A stretch of 64,000 nt of DNA from Thiomicrospira sp. ALE5 (GTDB taxonomy: Bacteria; Pseudomonadota; Gammaproteobacteria; Thiomicrospirales; Thiomicrospiraceae). This document shows positions 1-13,581 of this stretch, piece after piece. Location of the stretch: positions 42,969 to 106,968 of the forward strand of contig NZ_FOYY01000006.1 of NCBI RefSeq assembly GCF_900112445.1, in the 5' to 3' direction. The notes below the pieces were generated by a model. The model was not told the origin of the DNA. It did no database searches and worked only from the letters and a program-made list of their open reading frames with translations. Made by a program: the position numbers and the translations under genes. The first letter of the stretch is position 1; each line of letters opens with the position of its first letter.

Positions 1-292
1 AATAAACTTTTCGCCAAGGAATTCTATTGGCACATAGAAAGTTTAGTGATGCGCATAAAAAATTTATATAAGAAAAAGCTTATAAAAAGACCTGTTTTTC
101 TTGATGTCATTTAGTAATCGGGTTTATTATAACGAGCCAACATTGTCGGTTTGAGCAAATTTAATAGCGGTCAAATACAATATTTTTTCGTTGTTGGGCG
201 GGTTGCTCGGGATAAACTTACAATTGGAATAACAATAACTCTTGAATCTGTGGTGTTGTTACATTTAGAAATGCCAATCAAGGAGCATAGAA
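1..292. other. Upstream region of soxCD, no gene seen
   Basis: This AT-rich leader has no convincing open reading frame, no tRNA and no strong hairpin. It must carry the promoter of the sox genes unless they are co-transcribed with something beyond the left edge. I could not pick a confident -35/-10 pair. The only clear signal is the AAGGAG ribosome binding site at 280-285 in front of soxC. Confidence 0.5.
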
Positions 293-1648
293 ATGACAGA
301 TAAAGTAGTAGAAAAAGTCGCGGTTCAGACTGAGGAAAGTCGTTCACAAAGCCGTCGTGCTTTCTTAAAAGGGGGGGCAGCTGTTGCAGGGGGTGTAATG
401 TTCACTCAAGCAGCGAGTGCTCGTGAAATTCAATTTGACCCTAAGCGTGCCGTTGCCCCTTATGCGGGTCGTGAAGAAATTTCCACGGTATTGCAAGACC
501 AAAGTGCTCGTAAAGCCTTGGGTTGGGGTGTGCGTCAGTACCCTTACGGTATGCCTTCTCCTTTTGAAAAAGAAGTTCAGCGTCGTACCCTTGAGTGGTT
601 AACGCCTGACTCAATGGCGTCTATCACCATGTCGCCATTACAAAGCCTGCACGGTATGATTACGCCTAACGGTCTTCACTTTGAACGTTATCACGGTGGT
701 GGTATCAACATTAACCCTGATGAGCATCGTTTAGTTATTCATGGTTTAGTTGAGCGTCCATTGATTTTTACCATGGATGATCTAAAACGCTTCCCATCAG
801 AATCGCATGTTTTATTCGCAGAGTGTCCGGCTAACGGTGCAATGGAATGGAAAGGTGTTCAGTTGAACTCAGTGCAGTGGACTCATGGGATGATGTCTTG
901 CGTTGAGTGGACTGGTGTTAAGTTATCAACGCTATTAAAAGAAGCAGGTATCCGTCCTGAAGGTACCTGGTTAATCCCAGAAGGTGCTGATGCTTCTGGT
1001 ATGGCACGTTCTGTACCGGTTGAGTTGGCTATGGACGATTGTATGATTGCTTACGCGCAAAACGGTGAAGCACTACGTCCAGAAAACGGTTATCCAATTC
1101 GTCTAGTTGTACCTGGTTGTGAAGCTAATATGTGGGTGAAGCACTTACGTCGTATTCAGGTTACTGACAAGCCACTTCAGCACCGTGAAGAAACGTCTAA
1201 GTATACTGAGCTAATGCCTGATGGTACTGTGCAAAACATGTCATGGTACATGGAAGCTAACTCAGTAATCACCTACCCATCGCCAGACTTCAAAATGCAA
1301 GGTCCAGGTCGTTATGTAGCCAAAGGTATTGCTTGGTCAGGTCGCGGTAAGGTTGATCACGTTGACATTACGTTCGACGGTGGTCGTAACTGGACTGAGG
1401 CGAAATTGACTTCAGCTGTACTACCAAAAGCTTGGACACGTTTTGAGCTTGAGTTCGATTGGGACGGTAGCGAGTTACTGATGATGAGTCGTACTACGGA
1501 TGAAACCGGTTATGTACAGCCTAATATGCCGCAGATGCGTGAAATCGAAGGTACAAACAACGTTTATCACCGTACTGCTATGGTTACTTGGAAAATCCAC
1601 GCCCACAACAGCGAATTTGGAGGCATGATTGAAAATGTTCAATTCTAA
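293..1648 (+). CDS. soxC: SoxC, sulfane dehydrogenase molybdenum subunit
   Basis: Molybdenum-cofactor subunit of the periplasmic Sox sulfur-oxidising system. In known systems SoxCD removes six electrons from the sulfane sulfur bound to SoxYZ, which allows complete thiosulfate oxidation without sulfur globules. The 451-residue product opens with a twin-arginine leader (SRRAFLKGG at residues 20-28), as expected for a folded cofactor enzyme. It has the sulfite-oxidase-family molybdopterin domain with the metal-ligand cysteine at residue 203 in the context MMSCVEWTG, then a C-terminal Mo-co dimerisation domain. AAGGAG sits 7 nt before the ATG. It overlaps soxD, so the two are one transcription unit. 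The sulfite dehydrogenase SorA is the main alternative, but pairing with a SoxD-type cytochrome argues for SoxC. Confidence 0.93.
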   Translation: MTDKVVEKVAVQTEESRSQSRRAFLKGGAAVAGGVMFTQAASAREIQFDPKRAVAPYAGREEISTVLQDQSARKALGWGVRQYPYGMPSPFEKEVQRRTLEWLTPDSMASITMSPLQSLHGMITPNGLHFERYHGGGININPDEHRLVIHGLVERPLIFTMDDLKRFPSESHVLFAECPANGAMEWKGVQLNSVQWTHGMMSCVEWTGVKLSTLLKEAGIRPEGTWLIPEGADASGMARSVPVELAMDDCMIAYAQNGEALRPENGYPIRLVVPGCEANMWVKHLRRIQVTDKPLQHREETSKYTELMPDGTVQNMSWYMEANSVITYPSPDFKMQGPGRYVAKGIAWSGRGKVDHVDITFDGGRNWTEAKLTSAVLPKAWTRFELEFDWDGSELLMMSRTTDETGYVQPNMPQMREIEGTNNVYHRTAMVTWKIHAHNSEFGGMIENVQF

Positions 1649-2744
1649 AAAGACCCTTGTTGCATCAGCGGTTTCTGGTGCGTTACTCATGTCTGGCGTA
1701 GCGATTGCTATGTCAGATAAGCCAGCTGAAGGTGCGCAAACAGGTGCATTTGTAACGCCTGATGCTTCAGCGAACCCTGAGCTAACAGGTGTCCGTGGTT
1801 ATCCTGAGAACTGGCGCGAAATTGTTGATGCGGCCGACGGTCGTTACCTAGACGCGCAAGTTGTTCGCACCATTTTGGGCGACAACACGCGTCAGCGCTT
1901 GGTTGAAAAGATGGATCCTACCAACCCGTATTCATTTGAAGTTCACGATTCAATTGATGGTGGTCCACACGGCAATATGCAATGTAAGGTTCCTGAAGCA
2001 TTTGTTGATGTATGGGAACGTGCAGAAGCGAACTACTTCAATGATACTGACTTTGTAGCTTATGGTTATGGAACACCCATTGCCGAAGAAGCTTTAGCTG
2101 TTTGGTCAATTCATGTCGATGCGAGTGGTAATGGCTTGCCATCAAATGATGTGGGTATGAACGTACTACAGGGCGGTGATATGTATATCCAGTTCTGTGC
2201 AGTATGTCACGGCGAGTTCGGTGAAGGTGCGCGTGGTTACTTGCCACTTTCTGAGGGTGATCCGCTGCCATTAGTCACGTCTGACTTCAATGATCCAGCG
2301 CCAATTAAAACGGTAGGTAACTACTGGCCATATGCCACAACCTTGTTTGATTACAACCGTCGTGCTATGCCTTTCTGGACGCCTAATATGCCAGCCATTG
2401 GTGACGCAGGTTACATGGGTATTACCGGTTATATCCTTCAAATGAACGATATTCCGTTAGATGATCAAGGTACGCGTATTGAAGACGATGATTTCTTTAA
2501 CGCGGAAATGTTAATGCAGGCTAACAAGTATATGCCTAATGCAGGTAACTTCTTCTGTGACCACCGTCCTGTAATTGCCAACGAGCGTTGCATGAGCGAT
2601 TGCCCAGATTACATGGTGGGTGATGGTACTGGCGATATTACCAACTACCGTACAGCGTTCCGTCTACCTGATGGCACGCCGCAGTACAACGTTGAAGAAC
2701 GTATTGGTGTAGATGCACCAGGTGTTGGCCATCACGGTCACTAA
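1635..2744 (+). CDS. soxD: SoxD, cytochrome c subunit of sulfane dehydrogenase
   Basis: Cytochrome partner of SoxC; it accepts electrons from the Mo centre and passes them to small c-type cytochromes in the periplasm. The protein has a Sec signal peptide (lysines, then a hydrophobic stretch ending near AMS). It contains a single CxxCH haem site, CAVCH at residues 188-192, in the sequence class FCAVCHGEFGEG. I see no second CxxCH, although the Paracoccus SoxD has two haems. A cysteine-rich tail (FFCDHRP and CMSDC) follows. The gene overlaps soxC. GGAGG at 1619-1623 serves either the ATG at 1635 (11 nt spacing) or a TTG at 1629 (5 nt). I chose the ATG; the difference is two residues. Confidence 0.85.
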   Translation: MFNSKKTLVASAVSGALLMSGVAIAMSDKPAEGAQTGAFVTPDASANPELTGVRGYPENWREIVDAADGRYLDAQVVRTILGDNTRQRLVEKMDPTNPYSFEVHDSIDGGPHGNMQCKVPEAFVDVWERAEANYFNDTDFVAYGYGTPIAEEALAVWSIHVDASGNGLPSNDVGMNVLQGGDMYIQFCAVCHGEFGEGARGYLPLSEGDPLPLVTSDFNDPAPIKTVGNYWPYATTLFDYNRRAMPFWTPNMPAIGDAGYMGITGYILQMNDIPLDDQGTRIEDDDFFNAEMLMQANKYMPNAGNFFCDHRPVIANERCMSDCPDYMVGDGTGDITNYRTAFRLPDGTPQYNVEERIGVDAPGVGHHGH

Positions 2745-2780
2745 GTTTTTTTAGTTATTTTATAACACCTCTCTAGCAGA

Positions 2781-2814
2781 AAAGCCCGCCCCGAACAGCG
2801 GGCTTTTTCTTTTT
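2781..2814 (+). terminator. Rho-independent terminator after soxCD
   Basis: Nine-base-pair stem, AAAGCCCGC (2781-2789) with GCGGGCTTT (2798-2806), and an 8-nt loop, followed by a T-rich run. It ends the sox transcript 36 nt after the soxD stop. Confidence 0.9.
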
Positions 2815-2896
2815 CTGTCGGTTGTATGGAGTGAGCTAATCCTAATAGTTATCTGTGATAAAATGGTTTTTATTGCGTGGTTAGGAATATCCTCAA

Positions 2897-3844
2897 ATGT
2901 CTGTCTATACTAAGGTTGCGTCTGAGCAACTCGAAGTTTTTTTAGCACAATATTCAGTCGGTCATCTAATTAGTTATGATGGCATTAATGCAGGTATCGA
3001 AAATACCAACTATTTTGTAGATACGGATCAGGCACGCTTTGTGCTGACTATTTTTGAACACCATGATGCTGATGAGCTAGGCTATTTTCTTGATATCATG
3101 GCTTTTATGGCTCAAAACGCGATCCCTACCGCTTTGCCTCAGGCAGATAAGCGGGGAAGTTATTTGAATGTGTTATGTGGTAAGCCTGCTGCACTAGTAG
3201 AACGTTTAAACGGTGTAACGCTCGAAAATCCAACTATTGACCAGTGTCACACAATGGCTAAAACCCTAGCAAGATTTCACAAAGTGGGTACATCATTCTC
3301 TGGTTATCGTGCAAATGACCGTGGTCTAGACTGGGCAGAAGCCACGTTTAATAAAATAAACACGTCCTTGTCAAAGTGTCAAATAGACATGATCGATGAA
3401 GAGATTCATTATCAAAAGTCAGTTGACTGGCATGCTTTACCCCAAAGTGTTATTCATGCTGATCTGTTTACTGATAATGCTATGTTTGATGGTGATCAAT
3501 TAACGGGTATTATTGATCTGTATTATGCCTGTCAAGGTCCGTGTTTATATGATTTAGCGGTTATGGTCAATGATTGGTGTCGTGATAAAGATAATAGGCT
3601 CAAGCAGGATTATGTTAATGTTGTCTTGAAGGCGTATCAAGCGGAGCGGGCTTTAACGCATAAAGAGCAGGCCTGTTGGCCAGCCGCTTTGCGCATGGCC
3701 GCTTTGCGTTTCTATTTATCGCGTCTGAAAGACAAGATTACACCAAGAGAAGGCGAATTGACCATGATCAAGAATCCTGATGTTTTTGAACAATTGCTTC
3801 AATCACATCGCGCCTTGGCTACGAAGCCATATCAATGGGAGTGA
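2897..3844 (+). CDS. thrB: Homoserine kinase, ThrB (APH-like type)
   Basis: Phosphorylates L-homoserine to O-phosphohomoserine with ATP, the step before threonine synthase. The 315-residue protein is the aminoglycoside-phosphotransferase-fold version (ThrB2), not the GHMP-kinase version of E. coli. The N-terminus matches that family ([10 protein letters not shown] at about residues 32-41). The catalytic loop is HADLFTDN at 187-194, giving catalytic Asp189 and metal-binding Asn194, followed by the GIIDLYYA segment with the second metal Asp. Its 3' end overlaps or abuts the next gene, suggesting co-transcription, although the functions are unrelated. Confidence 0.92.
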   Translation: MSVYTKVASEQLEVFLAQYSVGHLISYDGINAGIENTNYFVDTDQARFVLTIFEHHDADELGYFLDIMAFMAQNAIPTALPQADKRGSYLNVLCGKPAALVERLNGVTLENPTIDQCHTMAKTLARFHKVGTSFSGYRANDRGLDWAEATFNKINTSLSKCQIDMIDEEIHYQKSVDWHALPQSVIHADLFTDNAMFDGDQLTGIIDLYYACQGPCLYDLAVMVNDWCRDKDNRLKQDYVNVVLKAYQAERALTHKEQACWPAALRMAALRFYLSRLKDKITPREGELTMIKNPDVFEQLLQSHRALATKPYQWE

Positions 3845-3852
3845 CTAATCTG

Positions 3853-4752
3853 ATGCCAGTGAATATGCCAGTGGTGTTAATTGTTGACGACATGAAGTCT
3901 AATCGTCAAATCTTAGCCAGTGCACTCGAAAATGACTATCAAGTTATTACAGCTGAGTCTGGCAGTGAGTGTATTGAAATATGTCAAAAGAGCCCGCCAG
4001 ATTTAGTGCTGCTCGATATCATCATGCCTGAAAAAGACGGCTATGAAGTCTGTAAAGAACTTAAATCGGACACTAAAACACAAGCCATCCCAATTATCTT
4101 TGTAACCGCCCTAACCGAACCAGATCAAGAAGAGCGTGGCTTAAATCTCGGTGCGGTAGATTATATTACCAAGCCTTTTCATTTGCCCATTATCAAAGCG
4201 CGTGTTCGTAATCACATGGTTCTTAAGAAAAAGACGGATATGCTAGAAGCCCTGTCTAACATCGATGGTCTGACTAACGTAGCTAATCGGCGAAAAATGA
4301 CAGAGGTTCTTAAAGTTGAGAAGGCACGCTGCAAAAGAATGTCGTTGCCGCTATCTATTATTATGCTAGATATAGATTACTTCAAACTGTTCAATGACAA
4401 TTACGGGCATGGTGTGGGAGATCATTGTTTAGAAAAGGTGGCAACAGCCATCTCTACTGCAGTCAAGCGCCCTGCAGATCTTGTGGCACGTTATGGGGGT
4501 GAGGAGTTTGCTGTAATCCTGCCTGAAACACCCATTGACGGCGCCAAAAAAGTGGCCGAAACGATTCTTAACGAAATTGTCAAACTGCAAATACCGCATA
4601 ATCATTCGCCAATTGAACCCTTTGTTACCGCGAGTCTGGGTGTCGCTTCAAGCGAGTTAGGAGAAGGTGAATATGAATTTATTTTAAAACGTGCTGACTT
4701 TGCACTCTATGAAGCCAAAAAATCTGGCCGAAATAGAGTGTGTGTAACTTAA
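3853..4752 (+). CDS. Response regulator with GGDEF diguanylate cyclase domain
   Basis: Predicted cytoplasmic two-component regulator that makes cyclic di-GMP when phosphorylated. The receiver domain occupies about residues 6-125, with the acidic pair D12-D13, phospho-acceptor D55 (LLDIIMP) and a conserved Lys near residue 105 (ITKPF). The GGDEF domain follows, with an intact catalytic GGEEF at 215-219 and an RPAD inhibitory site at 206-209, exactly five residues upstream. It should therefore be active and subject to product inhibition. The architecture resembles WspR and similar regulators. No histidine kinase lies nearby. Start choice: GGAG at 3838-3841 precedes the ATG at 3853. An in-frame ATG at 3835, inside thrB, has no ribosome binding site. 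Confidence 0.87.
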   Translation: MPVNMPVVLIVDDMKSNRQILASALENDYQVITAESGSECIEICQKSPPDLVLLDIIMPEKDGYEVCKELKSDTKTQAIPIIFVTALTEPDQEERGLNLGAVDYITKPFHLPIIKARVRNHMVLKKKTDMLEALSNIDGLTNVANRRKMTEVLKVEKARCKRMSLPLSIIMLDIDYFKLFNDNYGHGVGDHCLEKVATAISTAVKRPADLVARYGGEEFAVILPETPIDGAKKVAETILNEIVKLQIPHNHSPIEPFVTASLGVASSELGEGEYEFILKRADFALYEAKKSGRNRVCVT

Positions 4753-4793
4753 GCACCGGCTAAGCATTAAGATTTTATTAATAGACGCAATAA

Positions 4794-8709
<3,916 letters not shown>

Positions 8710-8720
8710 GTTTTGACTGG

Positions 8721-9401
8721 CTACAGCGGTTGAATCCGCTCGGCTGGTAGGCCGGCGGCGATGCAATCTGCCTTCACTGTTTTAATCATTTCCCATGCAC
8801 CACAGACATAGACTTGTGCGTTGCTCAAGTCTGGGTGGTCTGCTAATGCAACCTGATGTACCAGCCCCAGTTTTCCTTGCCAGTTGACGGTTTTGGCTTG
8901 TTCGTCATTAGACAGCACGGGCACAAAATGGACACGTTCATGCAGGCCTGCTGGCCACCATTGCGGATCACGCAAATAGAAATCTTCTACATAGCTGGCG
9001 CCCCAATATAACCAAGTCGGTTGGGTTAATCCTTGCGCGAGGCGTGCTTCAATCATCGCTTTAATCGGCGCGAGTCCCGTACCACCGGCAATATAAATAT
9101 TGAGTGGCTGTTCGGGCATCAGTTTCATTTGGTTATGTGGCCCATCAATCCATAAATGATCACCTACCTGTTGTTGGGCCAATTCTTGCAACCAATCATC
9201 CTTGTTAAGGCGAATGTGCATTTCGATTAGGCCATCTTCACGCGGTGCATTGGCAATTGAAAAAGGCTTCACGCTATCTGGATGGACCCCCATCATCAAA
9301 TAATCGCCAGGGGCGTAATTAAATTCGCCTTCGGTTTTGACCCACAACAACAAGGTGTGATCCACCACAAGTTCGCGTTGCATAATTTGGACTGAAATCA
9401 T
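8721..9401 (-). CDS. NAD(P)H-flavin reductase / FNR-family oxidoreductase
   Basis: Small ferredoxin-NADP reductase-like enzyme of 226 residues, most like Fre/LuxG flavin reductases. It would transfer electrons from NAD(P)H to free flavin or a partner protein in the cytoplasm. The FAD-binding half has KPFSIANAP in place of the usual RxYS motif. The nucleotide-binding half carries AGGTGLAPIKAM, and YVCGAWEMI near the C-terminus matches the family's CGxxxM end. There is no [2Fe-2S] domain. AAGGAA lies 7 nt upstream of the start. It converges on pgm and is followed upstream by xthA on the same strand. The substrate cannot be read from sequence. Confidence 0.78.
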   Translation of the reverse strand: MISVQIMQRELVVDHTLLLWVKTEGEFNYAPGDYLMMGVHPDSVKPFSIANAPREDGLIEMHIRLNKDDWLQELAQQQVGDHLWIDGPHNQMKLMPEQPLNIYIAGGTGLAPIKAMIEARLAQGLTQPTWLYWGASYVEDFYLRDPQWWPAGLHERVHFVPVLSNDEQAKTVNWQGKLGLVHQVALADHPDLSNAQVYVCGAWEMIKTVKADCIAAGLPAERIQPL

Positions 9402-9425
9402 GATATTTTCCTTCGAAGCGGTGGT

Positions 9426-10253
9426 TTAATTAAGGTCAAAATCCGACCAAACTGGCGCATGGTCAGAGGGTTTTTCAAGGCCGCGAATACTATAGCCAAT
9501 ATCACTGGCGACCACTTTGGCGGCTAAGGGTGCAGTGGCTAATAGGGTATCAATGCGCAGCCCACGTTTGGGTGAATCTTCAAAGCCTTTGGATCGGTAG
9601 TCAAACCAGCTGAACTTGTCGTTTGAATCAGGGTGGCAGCAACGATAAGTATCTTGCAAGCCCCAGTTTAGTAGGTTTTGCCATAATTCACGTTCTTCTG
9701 GTAAAAAACTGGTTTTGCCGGTTTTAAGCCAGCGCAAACGATTGGCTTCGCCGATGCCAATGTCGATGTCTTGTGGTGAAATATTAAAATCGCCCATTAC
9801 AATCAGGTTTTGCTCAGGTGAGCAATCGGTGTTTAAGTAGGCCATTAAATCCGCATAGAAAGCCAGCTTGGCCGGAAACTTGATCGCATGATCGCGGTTT
9901 TCACCCTGTGGAAAATAGCCGTTAATAACGCGTAGGCTGTCACCGGCTGGCGTGGTAAAGTCGCCAATAATCATCCGTTTTTGGGCGTTATCATCATCGG
10001 TTACCCAGCCTTTTTGTAGCTTGGTCAGGGTAAGGTGCGGTTTATACAGCAGCGCGACACCATAGTGGGTTTTTTGGCCACAAAATTCGGCACGGTAGCC
10101 TAGGGCTTCAATGGCCTCTAGTGGAAATTCATGGTCTTGCACTTTGGTTTCTTGCAGGCCAATAATATCGGGCGCTTGTTCTGCAACCAGTGCTTCGAGT
10201 TGATGTTGGCGCATCCGCACACTGTTGACATTAAATGAGACGACTTTAAGCAT
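9426..10253 (-). CDS. xthA: Exodeoxyribonuclease III
   Basis: Mg-dependent 3'-5' exonuclease and AP endonuclease for repair of abasic and oxidised sites. The 275-residue protein has the full endonuclease/exonuclease/phosphatase fold. The N-terminal SFNVNSVR supplies the metal Asn, LQETKV the metal Glu, MGDFNIS the catalytic Asp/Asn, and SDHAPVW the terminal Asp-His pair. The length is typical of XthA. It is divergent from purU with about 127 bp between starts, so both promoters should lie there. The ribosome binding site is weak. Confidence 0.95.
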   Translation of the reverse strand: MLKVVSFNVNSVRMRQHQLEALVAEQAPDIIGLQETKVQDHEFPLEAIEALGYRAEFCGQKTHYGVALLYKPHLTLTKLQKGWVTDDDNAQKRMIIGDFTTPAGDSLRVINGYFPQGENRDHAIKFPAKLAFYADLMAYLNTDCSPEQNLIVMGDFNISPQDIDIGIGEANRLRWLKTGKTSFLPEERELWQNLLNWGLQDTYRCCHPDSNDKFSWFDYRSKGFEDSPKRGLRIDTLLATAPLAAKVVASDIGYSIRGLEKPSDHAPVWSDFDLN

Positions 10254-10380
10254 AAGAATAGGATTTCATTATCAAATTAAATTAATTTATGAGTATAACA
10301 TAGAAGAAAAGCGCGAAATGAGTAGCCATTTGCTATCATGTGCTAATTTTACAGCATGATGTTTTTTTAGGAGTAGTGGT

Positions 10381-11238
10381 GTGGAGCGTGTTTATCGTTT
10401 AGTGATGTCTTGTCCAGATCAGGTCGGTATTGTGGCCAAGGTCGCCGGGTTTATTGCCGAGCAGGGTGCAACGATTGTGGAGGCGAATCACCATACCGAT
10501 GCGGGCAATGGTTGGTTTTTTATGCGCCATGAGATTTTGGCCAGCTCGGTACCTTTTGGTCTGGATGAGTTTGAAGCCAAGTTTGCACCGATTGCTGAAC
10601 AGTTCCAGATGAGTTGGTTTATCAGTGATTCAGCTCGACCTAAGCGTATTGCATTGTTTGCCAGTAAAGAAGCGCATTGTCTGGCGGATTTGCTTTATCG
10701 TTGGCATGATGGCGATTTACCGGGTGATGTGGTCTGTGTCATTGCCAATCATGATGATTTACGGGCGATGGTAGAGTGGCATCAGATTCCATTTCACCAT
10801 GTGCCGGTAACGCCGGATACCAAGCCCGCGGCCTTTGCTGAAGCCGAACGCTTAGTCGCGCATTATCAGGCGGATGTGATTGTGCTAGCACGTTATATGC
10901 AAATATTGCCACCGCAAATGTGTGCCGATTATGCGGGGCGGGTGATTAATATTCACCATAGCTTTTTGCCCTCTTTTGTGGGCGCAAAACCCTATCATCA
11001 AGCCTATGAGCGCGGCGTAAAGCTGATTGGTGCAACCTGCCATTATGTGACTGAAGAGTTGGATGCCGGACCAATTATTGAGCAGGATGTGATTCGAGTC
11101 AGCCATGCGCATTCAATTGAAGAAATGCGCCGTTTAGGTCGTGATGTGGAGAAAACCACTTTGGCGCGCGGGCTGCGTTTCCATTTAGAAGATCGGGTAT
11201 TAATTCACGGTAACAAAACCGTGGTCTTTAGTCAGTAA
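10381..11238 (+). CDS. purU: Formyltetrahydrofolate deformylase
   Basis: Hydrolyses 10-formyl-THF to formate and THF, balancing one-carbon pools and supplying formate for PurT. The 285-residue protein has an N-terminal ACT regulatory domain (about residues 5-80, CPDQVGIVAKVAGF) and a formyltransferase-type catalytic domain. The catalytic His lies in IHHSFLPSF (residues 191-199) and the catalytic Asp in ELDAGPII. The start is GTG at 10381, supported by AGGAG at 10369-10373 with 7 nt spacing. The 3' end overlaps the convergent tmcA gene by 11 bp. Confidence 0.94.
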   Translation: MERVYRLVMSCPDQVGIVAKVAGFIAEQGATIVEANHHTDAGNGWFFMRHEILASSVPFGLDEFEAKFAPIAEQFQMSWFISDSARPKRIALFASKEAHCLADLLYRWHDGDLPGDVVCVIANHDDLRAMVEWHQIPFHHVPVTPDTKPAAFAEAERLVAHYQADVIVLARYMQILPPQMCADYAGRVINIHHSFLPSFVGAKPYHQAYERGVKLIGATCHYVTEELDAGPIIEQDVIRVSHAHSIEEMRRLGRDVEKTTLARGLRFHLEDRVLIHGNKTVVFSQ

Positions 11239-13519
11239 GCCTGTCAGTTAGCTTATTGGAATTGCTTGTTAGAAGGCGTGTTTTTAACAGCCCTTCTAAC
11301 CCCTTACGTCCCAGTGGTTGTGGGTGTGCTTGGCTTGGCTGTTGTGACCAGGCCTGGCGCGTGCGCGACCAATCCCATCCTTGCCCTTTCCACTGCCACA
11401 AGGCCGCCTCTGGCCATTGCCATTTTGCTGTGGGTTGTTGCTTAAACCAGTCTATCAACAGACCACTTATTGCTTCATAAGGTCGCAGACCCTGTGCATA
11501 ATCTTGTAGTGCTAGTTGGCGTTGTGAATTTGAAATCTGTTGCCAAGGGTGGATTTGCCAATCTGGGTGGGTTTGCCAAATAGATTGCCAGGCCTGCTGT
11601 TCCGCGTCGCTGACTAAGTCATGGCTGAGTGGATGATATTCGTGCTGCAGCGCCGGCCATTGCGCTTTAAACCAATCTTGGATTTGTTGATAAGCCTGGG
11701 CCAAGTTGGTCGCTTTAGGGGGTGTCATCATCATTAGGTTGCAGCGCCCCGATGCGGCATCAGGTTGCACACCGAGATGGAGGGTGTGAAAGCCGCACTC
11801 AGACCAAAAACGCCACAATGTCGGCGTGGCACCAAAACTGACAGTAAAACTGTCTATTGCGCTATTGGCGGGGTGACTTTGCCAATAGGCGACCAGTTGT
11901 TTGCCTAGGCCCTGATGGCGATAAGGCTTGGCAATCGCTATACGGGTACAACGCCCATAGCGTCCACTGTAGAGTTCAGGTGTTTGGTGATGTTGACGCA
12001 GTTTTTGGGTGACCAGATGACCTTGCAGACGTCGGTGGGGTCCCCAATCCGGTAAAGGGCCTTCTAAAATGGCCCAGAGTGCGCCGATAAGTTCCTCACC
12101 TAGCCAGATCAGCCCGAGTTGCAAGTTAGGCGCACTGCACAGCAGTTGCCAATCGCGTGGGCGCGTTTGATAGTGACTGTCGGTAAGGAGCACAAAAACC
12201 TGTGCCCGTTGCGCGTGGGATAAGGCCTGCGGGCTGGCACATTGCCAACTCAGCCGATTTAAATCAAGCTTTGCCCAGTCTGGATTTGGTCTTGCAGATT
12301 GATTTATCTCTAACGTGTGACCGCTTAATAAGCCGACCAAATGTTCTAAAGGGTCGTTGGCTTGCCAGCGCAAGGGTTGGGTGAGCTGATAGCCTTGCCA
12401 GTTGGGGTAGTGATGATTCAGCCAAGGACGCAAATGCTGTTGCCAGGCCTGCCCCGAGCCTTCATAACCCGATTCAGTACTGCTGATGATACAAGCCGGA
12501 TAGCGACCTATCAGTGTTTGCAACTGTGGCCAAGGCAAATAGGCGGCCTCATCAATAATTAACAAATCCAGTCTAGGTTGCTCGTTGATGAGCGCATCCG
12601 GTGCCCAGCGTTTAACACGGGCTTGATGTGGCGATGTGAGCGCTAACCAGGCCTGCTGATGTTGATCGGGCCGCGCACTACAAAGGGCGATAGCATAGTC
12701 TTTATGATTCTGCTGCGCGAGTAACTGGTTGATTAAATGTCCCAGTAGGGTTGATTTTCCTCGTCCTCGCTCACCACTTAGCACCAGCGGTGCGGATAGA
12801 TTGATTTGCGTGTTGTGCTGCAGTTTTTCAAACATTTGGGTGAGCAGCAGGGTTTGCTCCTCAGTGAGAGCGGAGCCTGAGTGAGGTAGGCTTGATTTAG
12901 ATAGGGTTGCGTTCTGCGCTGGCTGAGACGTTGGCAGGGGATAAGCAAGCTGCGTAGTGTCTTCATAAATCACCAAGCTATGCTGTGGGTGACTGACAAG
13001 ATCACGTCCCCAATTGTCGAATGTTGGAAATAAGTCTTGAGCCTGCCAAGGAAAACTAAGCAGGTTAGCGAGGGGATGGGTTGAGGTTGGGGTGGCCTGG
13101 GTAGCTTGAGTTATAGCGCTTGGCTCAGCAGGCATCAGCCAGCAACACACGCCGCCGCCCGCTAATAAACCGGTCGCGATAGCTACACTTTCAATATCTA
13201 TGCCGCTATTTAAATCGACCACGAGACCAGCCTGCTCAGCCGATAGTGTTTGGCCAAGCTGATGGCGCAGGCTTTGCCGATTGGTATGTTGATTGAGCCA
13301 ATATATGTCACTTGGCCAGCCGGCGAGGTTGTTGGTCGCTGCGTTAAGCAATGCTGTTTGCCAGCTCCGGCTGCCGACTAGTGTAATAGAGCTGCGCTGA
13401 TGCACTTGGCGTTGTGTGAACCAATAAGATTCAATTTGGGTTAATGCCCGGTTTATTGCAGCTGTTAATGCAAAGTTTTCATTAACAGCTGTGCTAGAGT
13501 CGGTAGAATTATTGGGCAT
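11228..13519 (-). CDS. tmcA: tRNA(Met) cytidine acetyltransferase TmcA
   Basis: ATP-dependent enzyme that makes N4-acetylcytidine at the wobble position of elongator tRNA-Met. The 763-residue protein has the RNA-helicase-like module with a Walker A motif GERGRGKST at 249-257 and LLIIDEAAYLP as Walker B. A GNAT acetyltransferase domain follows (IAIAKPYRHQGLGKQL), then the C-terminal tRNA-binding part. The gene is unusually rich in CAGGCCTG words (four: 11349, 11589, 12444, 12648), and its protein in matching Gln-Ala-Trp/Cys tripeptides. No good Shine-Dalgarno site precedes the ATG. It is divergent from the mnmC2-like gene. Confidence 0.92.
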   Translation of the reverse strand: MPNNSTDSSTAVNENFALTAAINRALTQIESYWFTQRQVHQRSSITLVGSRSWQTALLNAATNNLAGWPSDIYWLNQHTNRQSLRHQLGQTLSAEQAGLVVDLNSGIDIESVAIATGLLAGGGVCCWLMPAEPSAITQATQATPTSTHPLANLLSFPWQAQDLFPTFDNWGRDLVSHPQHSLVIYEDTTQLAYPLPTSQPAQNATLSKSSLPHSGSALTEEQTLLLTQMFEKLQHNTQINLSAPLVLSGERGRGKSTLLGHLINQLLAQQNHKDYAIALCSARPDQHQQAWLALTSPHQARVKRWAPDALINEQPRLDLLIIDEAAYLPWPQLQTLIGRYPACIISSTESGYEGSGQAWQQHLRPWLNHHYPNWQGYQLTQPLRWQANDPLEHLVGLLSGHTLEINQSARPNPDWAKLDLNRLSWQCASPQALSHAQRAQVFVLLTDSHYQTRPRDWQLLCSAPNLQLGLIWLGEELIGALWAILEGPLPDWGPHRRLQGHLVTQKLRQHHQTPELYSGRYGRCTRIAIAKPYRHQGLGKQLVAYWQSHPANSAIDSFTVSFGATPTLWRFWSECGFHTLHLGVQPDAASGRCNLMMMTPPKATNLAQAYQQIQDWFKAQWPALQHEYHPLSHDLVSDAEQQAWQSIWQTHPDWQIHPWQQISNSQRQLALQDYAQGLRPYEAISGLLIDWFKQQPTAKWQWPEAALWQWKGQGWDWSRTRQAWSQQPSQAHPQPLGRKGLEGLLKTRLLTSNSNKLTDRLTD

Positions 13520-13581
13520 ATTTAAAGGAAAGGTGCGGAATGTTTAGCACTAACTTAAATTAAAAGGTATTTTATTCTAAC

